Source: Centipeda periodontii DSM 2778 (GTDB lineage: Bacteria > Bacillota > Negativicutes > Selenomonadales > Selenomonadaceae). From it: a stretch of DNA of 32,896 bases. Shown one piece after another: positions 1 through 8,264 of the stretch. Position numbers and translations under genes: made by a program. The first letter of the stretch is position 1. Each line of letters begins with the position of its first letter. The notes beneath the pieces are model-generated. The model was given only the letters and a program-made list of their open reading frames with translations, made no database searches and was not told the origin of the DNA. The stretch covers positions 2,443,809 to 2,476,704 of the forward strand of contig NZ_GL892076.1 in assembly GCF_000213975.1 (NCBI RefSeq). Direction: 5' to 3'.

Positions 1-44
1 CTCCAAAAAACTCAAGAAAATTTTTCAATAAATTTGTGTTATCC

Positions 45-75
45 TATCATATATTCATCGAAAGTATGATATAAT
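45..75 (+). promoter_or_regulatory. lysR promoter with operator-like inverted repeat
   Basis: An extended -10 box (TGATATAAT, TATAAT at 70-75) lies about 40 bp before the LysR start codon; no good -35 box is visible. A perfect 7-bp inverted repeat, TATCATA (45-51) and TATGATA (65-71) with a 13-bp spacer, overlaps the -10. An interrupted dyad of this kind is the usual shape of a LysR-type binding site, so autorepression is a plausible inference. Confidence 0.55.
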
Positions 76-114
76 AGGAAGCGCATAAAAAAAATTTATT
101 TGGAGGATGGTCTT

Positions 115-1011
115 ATGGAACTACGGCAGTTGGAATATTTCCAGATGGCGAGCCGGCTCAAGAATATTACGCGCGCCGCCGAACGCCTCCGCGTTTCCCA
201 GCCGAATATCACCGTTGCGATCAAAAAACTCGAGGGCGAGCTCGGCATACAGCTCTTTGACCGCAGTCAGAAACAGCTCTCCCTTACACCCGAAGGTGCG
301 GTCTTTCTCGGACGCGTCGAAGTTGCGCTACGCAACATACAGGATGCCGTGCTCGAAGTCAACGACTACAAGCAGCTCCAAAAGGGCACGATCAAGATCG
401 GTATTCCGCCGATGATGGGTGCCTACCTCTTTCCGAAAATCTTCTCGAGCTTTCAGCGCCGTTATTCGCATCTCGATGTCTATCTGCACGAGGAAGGATC
501 CGTCGCCATCCGCGAACAGCTTGAACGTGACGAGCTGGACTTCGGCATCATCATCATTCCCGATACATCGCCGAATTTGCAGCTGCTTCCAATGGCTCGC
601 AGTCAGATTGTCTGCTGTGTACCGGAGGACAGCGACCTCACCGCACGAAAGGCGATCACGCTGCAGGACATCGAGGATCGTAATCTCATCATGCTCAAGG
701 AAGGCTCCTTCCTCCGGCAGACCATGCTGCAAAAGATGAAAACGGCAGGTGTCACACCAAACATCGTGCTTGAGTCCAACCAAGTCGTCACCATCATGGG
801 ACTCGTTGCGAGCGGTGTTGGAAATGCCTTCCTGCTCGACATGATCGTGCGCGACACCCCTGGCATCCGTGCGCTCCCCCTCGCTACGCCTGTGTTCGTG
901 GATGTCGGTCTTGCGTGGAAGCGCGACCGCTACATCTCGCGTGCGGCACAATCCTTCATCGAGTTCAGCAAGGATATCCTCAGCCATCAGCCGGATCATA
1001 CGATGCTCTGA
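115..1011 (+). CDS. LysR-family transcriptional regulator
   Basis: A 298-residue LysR-type regulator of normal family length. The N-terminal winged helix-turn-helix (about residues 1-60) has the typical LysR signature: MELRQLEYF, then the helix AAERLRVSQPNITVAIKKLE and the LFDRSQKQLSLTPEG wing. The rest is the two-lobed periplasmic-binding-protein-like effector domain. The start chosen is the ATG at 115, because GGAGG at 102-106 lies 8 bases upstream; the TTG at 100 would overlap that ribosome binding site. The gene runs toward dcuB, so it is not the classical divergent arrangement and its target is uncertain. The effector cannot be read from the sequence. Regulation of dcuB or of its own gene is possible but unproven. 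Confidence 0.93.
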   Translation: MELRQLEYFQMASRLKNITRAAERLRVSQPNITVAIKKLEGELGIQLFDRSQKQLSLTPEGAVFLGRVEVALRNIQDAVLEVNDYKQLQKGTIKIGIPPMMGAYLFPKIFSSFQRRYSHLDVYLHEEGSVAIREQLERDELDFGIIIIPDTSPNLQLLPMARSQIVCCVPEDSDLTARKAITLQDIEDRNLIMLKEGSFLRQTMLQKMKTAGVTPNIVLESNQVVTIMGLVASGVGNAFLLDMIVRDTPGIRALPLATPVFVDVGLAWKRDRYISRAAQSFIEFSKDILSHQPDHTML

Positions 1012-1023
1012 GAAGCACATATA

Positions 1024-1070
1024 CAAGGGGCTGTTGCACGAAGTTGGAAAACTTCGTGCAACAGCCCTTG
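1024..1070 (+). terminator. Hairpin after the LysR gene
   Basis: Arms 1024-1044 and 1051-1070 form a stem of about 20 bp with a single extra G and a loop of about 6 nt. The arms contain GGGCTGTTGCACGAAGT and its complement. The following bases (TTGTTATGTT) are only moderately T-rich. It is 12 bp past the stop codon and probably terminates lysR, but it also belongs to a repeat family, since the same arm recurs at 1340-1357. Confidence 0.6.
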
Positions 1071-1360
1071 TTGTTATGTTAGCAGTATCGCTACAAGCGC
1101 CCCTTCCACCGCTTACGCGGTCCCCCTCCCCGCTCTGGCGGGGGAGGCTAGGATTATGGTATCTTAGCTTCCCCCGCCAGAGCGGGGGAGCGGTCAACGT
1201 CATCCGCGCGTCTGCATCCTTCGGATTTGACTTGCGGGACGTTTTCCCATACGACCTGTTACCCGATCAGCTGCGCCCTATGGGCTTGCTTCTCGGACAG
1301 GTCAGTAAGTGGCGAGCGCAGCGAGCCGATAGGGGCGCTCGTGCAACAGCCCCTTTTTTC
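1024..1360. repeat. Composite inverted-repeat region between convergent genes
   Basis: This spacer between lysR and dcuB holds no gene. GGGGCTGTTGCACG near 1027-1040 is matched in inverted orientation by CGTGCAACAGCCCC at 1340-1353, and a third arm sits at 1055-1068. Inside is a long GC-rich palindrome at 1125-1190 (CCCCGCTCTGGCGGGGGAGG against its near-complement). The CTCTGGC core recurs at 10937-10963. On the minus strand the 1340-1360 copy follows the dcuB stop with a run of T, so it may also help terminate dcuB. It is probably a dispersed palindromic element used as a bidirectional terminator. Confidence 0.6.
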
Positions 1361-1373
1361 ATGCAATCAATCC

Positions 1374-2717
1374 CTAGAAAATCAGATGCGCGACCACATA
1401 GCCGACGCAGCAGCCCGAGGCGACGCCGATGAGTCCCGGAATCATGAACGAATGGTTCAGAATGTACTTTCCGATGCGTGTCGTGCCCGAGCGGTCGAAG
1501 CCGATGCACGCGAGATCGGAGGGGTACGTCGGCAGAAAGAAGTAGCCGTAGCACGCCGAGATAAACGAGAGGACAAGAATGGGATCCATGCCCACGTTCA
1601 GCGCCATCGGCACCACGATCGCGATCGCCGCGCCCTGCGAGTTCACGAGCTTCGACGTGAGGAACGCGAGCACCGCATACGCCCACGGATAGTTCTGCAC
1701 GGCAGAGCCGAGAAAATCCTTGAGGAATCCCATGTGGTTCATGAAGTAGGTATCCGCCATCCACGCAACGCCGTAGACCGAGACGAGTGCGACCACGCCC
1801 GAGCGGAACACCTGCGAGTTGCCGACATCCTTCGCCTTGACCTTGCAGGAGAGAAGAATCGTCGCGCCCACGAGGAGCATGACCATCTGGATGACAACGA
1901 CCATCGAGATCGCCTTCGGCGCAGCATCCGGCTTCGGCGGGAACTTCGGCAGGAGCTCCGGGAAGTTGCCGAGCACTGCAATTGCAATGATGCCCGCAAA
2001 AAAAATAAACATGGCGCGATAGTACTCTGTCGGGAGCTCCTTATCCATCAGGCTCTCCGCATCGCCATAGACATACTTCTTGTTCTCCGGATCGCGGATG
2101 AACTCTTGGAATCGATCATCCTGCTCAAGATCCTTGCCACGGCGATAGCTCCAAAGAGCTGCAAAGAGCACACCGAGTCCCGTCGCCGGAATCGAAACGG
2201 AGAGCACTTGGAACACTGAGAACTCATGCCCCGAGACGGAGAGGAACGCGACCATTGAGACGACCGCGACCGACACGGGCGAGGCGCAGATGCCCATCTG
2301 GGATGCAACGGACGATACTGCCATCGGACGCTCGGGACGGATGCCCTGCTTGATCGCAATATCGTAGATGATCGGGAACATCGTGTAGACCACGTGGCCC
2401 GTGCCGCAAAGCACCGTCAGGAACCATGTCGTCAGCGGCGCGAGGATCGTGACATGCTTCGGGTTGTTGCGCAGGAACTTCTCCGCGTATTTCAGCATAA
2501 CTGTGAGTCCGCCCGAGGTCTGCAGGAAGCCCGCGCAGGTAACGACCGCGAGGATGATGAGCATGACATCGATCGGCGGCTTACCCGGCTGATAGCCAAA
2601 GACGAATGTGTAGATCACGAGACCGAATCCACTGATGACCGCGAGTCCAAGTCCACCGTGCCGTACACCGACAATCAGGCAGACCAAGAGGACAATAAAG
2701 CCCAAGAGCATTTCCAT
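1374..2717 (-). CDS. dcuB: Anaerobic C4-dicarboxylate transporter, DcuB type
   Basis: A 447-residue polytopic inner-membrane protein of the DcuA/DcuB family. Segments match remembered E. coli DcuB closely: QPGKPPIDVML near residue 45, the CGTGHVVYT stretch, PIIYDIAIKQGIRPERPMA, ASPVSVAVVS, a cytoplasmic RGKDL...DPENKKYVYGD loop and a C-terminal PTYPSDLACIGFDRSGTT. The DcuA paralogue differs at these places. The family exchanges external fumarate, malate or aspartate for succinate during anaerobic fumarate respiration. The ATG is preceded by GGGGGAAT at suitable spacing. The gene is monocistronic and converges with the LysR gene. Transport direction and substrate preference are inferred from the family. 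Confidence 0.93.
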   Translation of the reverse strand: MEMLLGFIVLLVCLIVGVRHGGLGLAVISGFGLVIYTFVFGYQPGKPPIDVMLIILAVVTCAGFLQTSGGLTVMLKYAEKFLRNNPKHVTILAPLTTWFLTVLCGTGHVVYTMFPIIYDIAIKQGIRPERPMAVSSVASQMGICASPVSVAVVSMVAFLSVSGHEFSVFQVLSVSIPATGLGVLFAALWSYRRGKDLEQDDRFQEFIRDPENKKYVYGDAESLMDKELPTEYYRAMFIFFAGIIAIAVLGNFPELLPKFPPKPDAAPKAISMVVVIQMVMLLVGATILLSCKVKAKDVGNSQVFRSGVVALVSVYGVAWMADTYFMNHMGFLKDFLGSAVQNYPWAYAVLAFLTSKLVNSQGAAIAIVVPMALNVGMDPILVLSFISACYGYFFLPTYPSDLACIGFDRSGTTRIGKYILNHSFMIPGLIGVASGCCVGYVVAHLIF

Positions 2718-2852
2718 AAATATAATTCCCCCATTCTATACAGAGTCCCCATCCTGCACAGAGATAACACAACGCATTGTATTATACATCATGCAGCTGT
2801 TATTAGTAAAGCCTAGGATGCATAAATGTAAGCTATGTTGATAGGATAGCCA

Positions 2853-2884
2853 AAACAAAAGAGCCGCCCATAGGGGCAGCCCTT
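2853..2884 (-). terminator. Rho-independent terminator of flgE
   Basis: On the minus strand, GGGCTGCCC and GGGCGGCTC pair as a 9-bp stem (two G-U pairs) with a CTAT loop, followed by TTTTGTTTT. It starts about 20 bp after the flgE stop codon. Confidence 0.75.
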
Positions 2885-2902
2885 TCGAGAAAGCTATCCG
2901 TT

Positions 2903-4945
2903 TTACCGCTTCATGTTGATGAGCGTTTCAAGCATCTCATCCGAAACGGTGATGATCTTCGAGTTCGACTGGAAGCCGCGCTGTGTGATGATCATGTCGG
3001 AGAACTGATCGGCGATGTCGACGTTCGACATCTCGAGCGCCGAGGTGGTCAGCTCCGTGCCGATGTCGGATGCACCGCTGATCGTACGCGTGCCGGAGTT
3101 GTTCGACTCCTGATAGAGGTTGCCGCCCATCTTCGTAAGACCCGACGGGTTGTTGAACTGCGCCATTGCGATCTGGGCTTCCTTCTGACGGACGCCGTTC
3201 GTGTACGTGCCCGTGATGACGCCCGAGCTGTCGATGTCAACGCTTGCGAGCGTACCTGCTGCGTTGCCGTCCGAGGTCGCCGCGATCGTCGACGTGCCCG
3301 AGAACTGCGTAATCGCCGCGAGGTTCAGCGATACCTGCTGCGGAGCGGCGCCGTTCGTGTAGGTGAGGTTCAGCGAAGCCGAGCCGCTGACGTATGCGCC
3401 GGCGGTATCAAAGGTGAGATCCGTCTTCGTGAGCGAAACCGTCGTCGACGTTCCGTCCGCCTCCGTGATATTGAACGTGTCGCCGCCGCTACCGAGCGAG
3501 AGCTGCCACGTATTATTCGCCGTCTTCGTATAGACGACAGGCACGGAATGCTTCGCGCCGAGCGAGTCATAGACCTCGATCGTCGATGCCACCGAGGGAT
3601 AGAACGTATCGTTCCGCGCATAGCTCTTGCCGATCAGACCGTCGACCGACGTACCGCTCTTCGTGTTCAGCACGACACCGGAAACGGTCTTGCCGCTGAA
3701 CTGATAGGTGGACTCACGTGTAATCGATTTGATCGTTCCATCCGTCGCACTGCCCGTATGTGCATACGGCGTAGACGTGCTTGTAATGGCGGGAAGGGCA
3801 GCCGTCAGCTTGGCACTGTTGCCGTCCGCCGTCGTCACCGTTGCACCCGCCTGCGGTGTGAGACTCGTGACCTTGAGCTGTCCCGTATAGGTATCGCCGA
3901 CCGCGTAGGTGAAGCTGGTCGGATTCGGCACCTTCACCGTAACGACACTGCCCGGGTTAATCGTATTGTCCGTACCCAGTGTCAGGATAACATCGGAGGG
4001 CGGCGAGCTGACAACGCTCGTGATCTTTCCGCTGATATTGAACCGATCCCCATAGGCATAGGTCCCACTCGTCAGCGATGTCGCGCCCGTACGCGTGATG
4101 ACCGTCGTCGATGAGCCGTTGATCTCCTTCGGACTGGAGGAGTTTGCCGGATCCATCTCAAGCGTCGCATCCACATGGCCCGTTGCACTTGCGGTGACAT
4201 TGGAGATCGTGGAGCTGTAGAGCGTGCCCGTCGGGTTGGTGCCGACCGTCTGTGCGGGTGCACTGGAATCCAGGTAGATCTTCTTGCCGTTGTCCATGGT
4301 CAGGACGAGCTTGCCGACCTCGTTCGGCGTATAGTTGCCGGTGGTCTCCGATGTGCCGTCTGCATAGCGCACGAGGATGTTCCCCACCTCATAGCCCGGC
4401 GTCGACGCATTCAGGTTCTTCGTATAGGACGCCGTCGATGTGACCGTTGCCTCCATCGACTTGCCCGCAGGGATCTGAATCTTCGTTGTGTTGTCGCCCG
4501 CAACGTTGAGGACACCGTTGTTCGCCATGTAGCCCTGCACGTAAAGACCTGAGTTCGGGAGCGTGAGGTTGCCCTCGCCGTCAAAGACGAACGCACCGTT
4601 GCGCGTGTAGTACTGTTGGTTGCCGCGCTTCACGACGAAGAGCCCGTCGCCGCGCGAGATCGCAACGTCCGTGTTCTTACCCGTCTGCTGCACGGAGCCG
4701 TTCGTGTAGATCAGGTCGGTGCTCGCCACCGCCATGCCGAGTCCGATCTGCTTCGCGTTCACGCCGCCGACCGTCCCCGTCGGTGCGGCTGCACCCGAAA
4801 GGTTCTGCGAGATCATATCCGCGAACGTGACGCGGCTCGCCTTGAAGCCCGTCGTATTGACGTTCGCAATGTTGTTGCCGACAACATCCATGCGGGTCTG
4901 GTGACCTTTGAGTCCCGAAACACCCGAGAACATGGAACGCATCAT
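2903..4945 (-). CDS. flgE: Flagellar hook protein FlgE
   Basis: A 680-residue hook subunit. The N-terminal rod/D0 segment reads MRSMFSGVSGLKGHQTRMDV followed by VGNNIANVNTTGFK, the class signature. The C-terminal D0 segment holds ALEMSNVDIADQFSDMIITQ, RGFQSNSKIITV and LINMKR. The central part is a very Ser/Thr/Gly-rich, beta-type region. It is much longer than the roughly 400-residue enterobacterial hook protein, which suggests extra surface-exposed domains. The start chosen is the ATG at 4945 (a second ATG follows at once), with AGGAGAGA about 7 bases upstream; a longer frame reaching 5008 adds residues unlike any hook protein. It follows the TIGR02530-type gene after a 168-bp spacer and ends at its own terminator. 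No other flagellar gene lies in the window. Confidence 0.95.
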   Translation of the reverse strand: MMRSMFSGVSGLKGHQTRMDVVGNNIANVNTTGFKASRVTFADMISQNLSGAAAPTGTVGGVNAKQIGLGMAVASTDLIYTNGSVQQTGKNTDVAISRGDGLFVVKRGNQQYYTRNGAFVFDGEGNLTLPNSGLYVQGYMANNGVLNVAGDNTTKIQIPAGKSMEATVTSTASYTKNLNASTPGYEVGNILVRYADGTSETTGNYTPNEVGKLVLTMDNGKKIYLDSSAPAQTVGTNPTGTLYSSTISNVTASATGHVDATLEMDPANSSSPKEINGSSTTVITRTGATSLTSGTYAYGDRFNISGKITSVVSSPPSDVILTLGTDNTINPGSVVTVKVPNPTSFTYAVGDTYTGQLKVTSLTPQAGATVTTADGNSAKLTAALPAITSTSTPYAHTGSATDGTIKSITRESTYQFSGKTVSGVVLNTKSGTSVDGLIGKSYARNDTFYPSVASTIEVYDSLGAKHSVPVVYTKTANNTWQLSLGSGGDTFNITEADGTSTTVSLTKTDLTFDTAGAYVSGSASLNLTYTNGAAPQQVSLNLAAITQFSGTSTIAATSDGNAAGTLASVDIDSSGVITGTYTNGVRQKEAQIAMAQFNNPSGLTKMGGNLYQESNNSGTRTISGASDIGTELTTSALEMSNVDIADQFSDMIITQRGFQSNSKIITVSDEMLETLINMKR

Positions 4946-5044
4946 AATGAATCTCTCCTTTGCCTTTTGTGACAGTGCAAAGGAAAGCCATCTCTGCATA
5001 GCAAACACAATCCCCGCAGGGATTTACTGTGCTGCCGATGTTTT

Positions 5045-5097
5045 GGAGGCATCCGCCTCCTACTGACCGCACCAGTCGCGCGCGGTCAAAAGCCTCC
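5045..5097 (-). other. Alternative-pairing hairpin region upstream of flgE
   Basis: In the gap between the TIGR02530-type gene and flgE, GGAGGC (5045-5050) can pair either with GCCTCC at 5055-5060 or with a second GCCTCC at 5092-5097. A separate stem, GACCGC (5065-5070) with GCGGTC (5082-5087), lies between. The two pairings exclude each other, as in attenuators, but there is no T-run, and I do not recognise a known riboswitch. Confidence 0.35.
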
Positions 5098-5113
5098 CGT
5101 AGGTCCAGCTTCG

Positions 5114-5491
5114 TCAGATGATGGCTGCACTGTCAATATTCGTAAAAATGCTGTCTGCCGCGGTCACGTCATCCAGTGCCGTGATCACGGTGCGGTTCGT
5201 CACAGAGACGACCATCGCCGTACTGTCCCTCATGTAGATCAGGGCTTCCCTTGCGCCCTTCTCCCGCATGCGGTCAATCGTACTGCCGAGCTTCTCGAGC
5301 TCCGTGTTCGTGAGCATCACACCGCGTCGCTGCAACCGCTCCTCTGCGTGCTGCGAGAAGCGAACGCGCGCCTTTGCTCCCTCGAGTACCTGTGCAAACG
5401 ACGCTCCGCTGCTGCCCATTGTCCTTCGTCCGTGGTCGGTCCCCCTGCTTCCCTGCCCGACCAGCGCTATCGAATCGTCTGCAATTCTCAT
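5114..5491 (-). CDS. Flagellar operon protein, TIGR02530-type
   Basis: A 125-residue soluble protein. After a variable N-terminus it has SFAQVLEG, then RFSQHAEERLQRRGVMLTNT and a C-terminal block ending in MVVSVTNRTVITALDD. This is the pattern of the short TIGR02530-type proteins found next to flgE in Firmicute flagellar operons; the assignment is from memory of that family. Its function is not settled; a role in hook assembly is inferred from location. The ATG at 5491 follows AGGAGGTG directly, an unusually tight spacing, so a start further in, such as the Met at residue 25 of this frame, cannot be excluded. It is transcribed toward flgE, probably on one message. Confidence 0.8.
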   Translation of the reverse strand: MRIADDSIALVGQGSRGTDHGRRTMGSSGASFAQVLEGAKARVRFSQHAEERLQRRGVMLTNTELEKLGSTIDRMREKGAREALIYMRDSTAMVVSVTNRTVITALDDVTAADSIFTNIDSAAII

Positions 5492-5518
5492 CGCATCACC
5501 TCCTCTATTTTATTGTTA

Positions 5519-5552
5519 GAATAAAAGATTCCACCGTGTATATCGGTGGAAT
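5519..5552 (-). terminator. Terminator after the RsmJ-like methyltransferase gene
   Basis: ATTCCACCG (5528-5536) and CGGTGGAAT (5544-5552) form a perfect 9-bp stem with a 7-nt loop. On the minus strand it is followed by CTTTTATT. It separates the mutS-mutL block from the flagellar pair. Confidence 0.8.
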
Positions 5553-5583
5553 GTGAGATAAACTTAAATGGAAATAAAGATTT

Positions 5584-6381
5584 TTAGAGTTCCATCACAC
5601 CGTATGCGATGCGGCTGTACTTGCCGCCCATGATGGTATCGAAGCCGAGGCGGGCAAACTCCGCACTCCCGCGGCGTTCCTTCATGACGACGCGACAACG
5701 GGCGACACGTCGTGCCTCGGCAATCGTCTCCTCCGTCAGCGCACGCATATCCGCAAGTACGCGCAGGGCGTTCATGCCCGCGCTCTCGTGGAGGGGACGG
5801 CGGAACATCGGATCGAAGTAAATAACATCATAGCCCTTGTCCGCCGCTGCACGCAGGAAGGTGAGTGCGTCCGCATGATGCACCACAATGCGGCGCATTG
5901 CCGCGTGCATATCATAGTTGTCCCCGATTGCGTGTGCGAGTCCGTCCGCAATCACTGCCGCAATGAGCGCATTCGACTCAAGCGCCGTGACACTTCCCGA
6001 CGCTCCTACGGCAAAACTCTCGACAATCGCATCTGCCCCAATACCGAGGGTGCAGTCGAGGACGTGCATTCCCTCCGTAAGTCCAAGCGCACGAACGAGG
6101 TGGTCACCATGACCGAGGAGGAGATTTTTCATGCGCAGATGCGCCATACCCGGATGAAAAAAGAGTTCACCCTCCGTCGTCACGAGGGTGAGAAGTCCCT
6201 GCCGCGCAACGAGCACGGCATCCACATTGTACGTCTTGCGCAGTTCCTCAATCGAATCATTGCCGCGCAGAACGTTGGGAATGCCGAGCTCCTTTGCCGT
6301 GCGCGCCGCAAGTGCGCGGTTCGCCTCCGTGTACCGTGTCCCCCGCCGCACAGTCGTGACAATCGCACTGCCCGCCGCCAT
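5584..6381 (-). CDS. Class I SAM-dependent methyltransferase, RsmJ-like
   Basis: A 265-residue protein. The C-terminal two-thirds is a Rossmann methyltransferase: motif I VLDCTLGIGADAI, an acidic strand end in VTALESN, and DVIYFDPMFRRP, which resembles the catalytic region of the RsmJ/YhiQ family that methylates a guanine of 16S rRNA. The first 90 residues form an extra N-terminal domain lacking an obvious motif. The ATG shares one base with the mutL stop (TGATG), so translation is probably coupled to mutL. RsmJ activity is inferred from similarity only; DNA or another RNA could be the substrate. Confidence 0.8.
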   Translation of the reverse strand: MAAGSAIVTTVRRGTRYTEANRALAARTAKELGIPNVLRGNDSIEELRKTYNVDAVLVARQGLLTLVTTEGELFFHPGMAHLRMKNLLLGHGDHLVRALGLTEGMHVLDCTLGIGADAIVESFAVGASGSVTALESNALIAAVIADGLAHAIGDNYDMHAAMRRIVVHHADALTFLRAAADKGYDVIYFDPMFRRPLHESAGMNALRVLADMRALTEETIAEARRVARCRVVMKERRGSAEFARLGFDTIMGGKYSRIAYGVMEL

Positions 6382-8264
6382 CAGAGATTAAACCCCGTGC
6401 GCTTGAACATCTTCGCCAGATCATGCGTGCCGAAGCGCAGGATCGTCGGACGCCCGTGCGGGCAGGTAAACGGGAACGGCGTCGCGCGCAGTTCCTCAAG
6501 CAGGATCTCCATCTGCCGCACATTCAGCTCCTCGCCTGCCTTGATCGCCGCGCGGCACGCCATCGTGGCAATCCCTGCCTGCCGCAGGTTCGCAGGTGTC
6601 GCAGCGTGCAGATCACCGAGCGAGATGAGAATCTCACGGATGATATCCTCCGCCTCATCCGTCGGAATATCGGCGGGCACCTCCGTGAGGCGGTAGGTGC
6701 GCTCCCCCGCAGATTCCAGATGAAAACCAAGGCGGTCGAACAGCTCTGCGTTCTCGTCAATGTACTGCGCCTCACGCGCATCGAAGGAGAGAATCGCGTG
6801 CACAAGCATCTGCTGGGACGGGATTCCATCTGCCTGTGCGGAGAAGCGGTCGAAGAGGATGCGCTCGTGTGCGGCGTGCTGATCGACAATGTAAAGACTC
6901 TGTGCACTCTGAGCAATGATGTAGGTGAGATCGACCTGCCCGATGGGGAGGAGATTCCCCTCCATCTCGATGCCCTCCTCCTGTGCGCTCGCTGCCGCAA
7001 CAAGCGCCGTACGTTCCTCGCTGCGCGCGGCGGCAACACGATCCTGCACCGCGCGCAGGTCAACGCGCTGCCCGCTCCACCGCACCGCCTCATGCACGGT
7101 CTGCGGACGCACGGGCGGCAGGACGTAGTTGTTTGTGTGTGTATTTGCAGAGGTAGGTGTGCGTGCGGTGTATGGACCTTCGCTGACAGGTGTGCCAACG
7201 TTGAGTGGCACGGCTTCGCAGTGGAATTTTGGCTTTTCAACCGATGCCGCGATTGCCGCGCTCTCACCCGTCACGGAGCGGATCGCGTCGAGCACGGATT
7301 TGTAGACTGCCTTGAAGATGCGCCCCTCGTCCTCGAATTTCATTTCTATCTTTTGCGGGTGGACGTTCACGTCGATCGTGCGCTGCGGCACCTCGATGCA
7401 GAGGACGGCAAGGGGGAAGCCCATCTTCGGCACAAGGGCGCGGTAGACGTTGTCAATCGCCTTTGCAATCGCGCGGTTCTGGATCGTGCGTCCGTTGACA
7501 ATGTACGTCTGCCACGCGCGGCTGCTGCGGACCACAGACGGCTTCGAGATGTAGCCCGTGATACGAATTTCGGCATCCGAATCGTTAAAGTCAAGCGGAA
7601 TCAGAGCGCCTGCCACATCGCCTCCGTAGATGCTCTCGATCGCATGGCGCAGACTGTCGTCCCCCGCCGTTAGAATCGTGAGGCGGTTGTTGTTGATGAA
7701 ACGGAACGCGATGTTGGGGCGCGAAAGCGCAAGACGGATCACATAGTCGCTGATCCTGCCCGCCTCGGTTGTATTCGTCTTGAGAAACTTCTTGCGCGCG
7801 GGCGTATTGAAAAAAAGCTCCTCCACACGCACGGTCGTCCCGATCTCACAGCCCGCCTCCTCAATCTCAGGCGGCTTGCCGCCGAGGATATCAACGCGCG
7901 TGCCGAGATCGTCCGATTCCTTTCGCGTGAGGAGTGAGAAGCGCGAGACGGATGCGATCGTCGGCAATGCCTCACCGCGAAAGCCGAGTGTCGCAACGGT
8001 CTGCAAATCCGAAACGGAGGTAATCTTACTCGTTGCGTGGCGCAGGATTGCCGTCTGTGCATCGGTGCGTGTCATACCGCGCCCGTTGTCCGTCACGCGG
8101 ATGAAACTGACGCCGCCGCCCACAATCTCAATCTCAATCGCCGTTGCGCCCGCGTCCATCGCGTTCTCGACCAGCTCCTTCACGACGGAGGCGGGGCGCT
8201 CGACAACTTCGCCCGCTGCAATCTTATTGATGGTCGTATCGTCCAATACGTGAATCTGCGTCAT
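6381..8264 (-). CDS. mutL: DNA mismatch repair protein MutL
   Basis: A 627-residue MutL. The N-terminal GHKL ATPase domain (about residues 1-330) has IAAGEVVERPASVVKELVEN, DNGRGM, and the HATSKI and GFRGEAL motifs. A variable linker leads to the C-terminal dimerisation/endonuclease domain with DQHAAHERILFD, ACRAAIKAG and CPHGRP. These are the metal-binding motifs of nicking MutL proteins, so it should be a latent endonuclease as in Bacillus rather than the nuclease-free E. coli type. The last acidic position of the DQHA(X)2E(X)4E motif is Asp here. Its ATG overlaps the mutS stop (ATGA), and its stop overlaps the methyltransferase start. Confidence 0.97.
   Translation of the reverse strand: MTQIHVLDDTTINKIAAGEVVERPASVVKELVENAMDAGATAIEIEIVGGGVSFIRVTDNGRGMTRTDAQTAILRHATSKITSVSDLQTVATLGFRGEALPTIASVSRFSLLTRKESDDLGTRVDILGGKPPEIEEAGCEIGTTVRVEELFFNTPARKKFLKTNTTEAGRISDYVIRLALSRPNIAFRFINNNRLTILTAGDDSLRHAIESIYGGDVAGALIPLDFNDSDAEIRITGYISKPSVVRSSRAWQTYIVNGRTIQNRAIAKAIDNVYRALVPKMGFPLAVLCIEVPQRTIDVNVHPQKIEMKFEDEGRIFKAVYKSVLDAIRSVTGESAAIAASVEKPKFHCEAVPLNVGTPVSEGPYTARTPTSANTHTNNYVLPPVRPQTVHEAVRWSGQRVDLRAVQDRVAAARSEERTALVAAASAQEEGIEMEGNLLPIGQVDLTYIIAQSAQSLYIVDQHAAHERILFDRFSAQADGIPSQQMLVHAILSFDAREAQYIDENAELFDRLGFHLESAGERTYRLTEVPADIPTDEAEDIIREILISLGDLHAATPANLRQAGIATMACRAAIKAGEELNVRQMEILLEELRATPFPFTCPHGRPTILRFGTHDLAKMFKRTGFNL

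Noticed and set aside
5009-5113. Cyclic-di-GMP riboswitch before flgE
   Set aside because: AGCCTCC and GC stems are suggestive, but the conserved GGGCAAACC and GGGGTTACCG blocks are absent on both strands.
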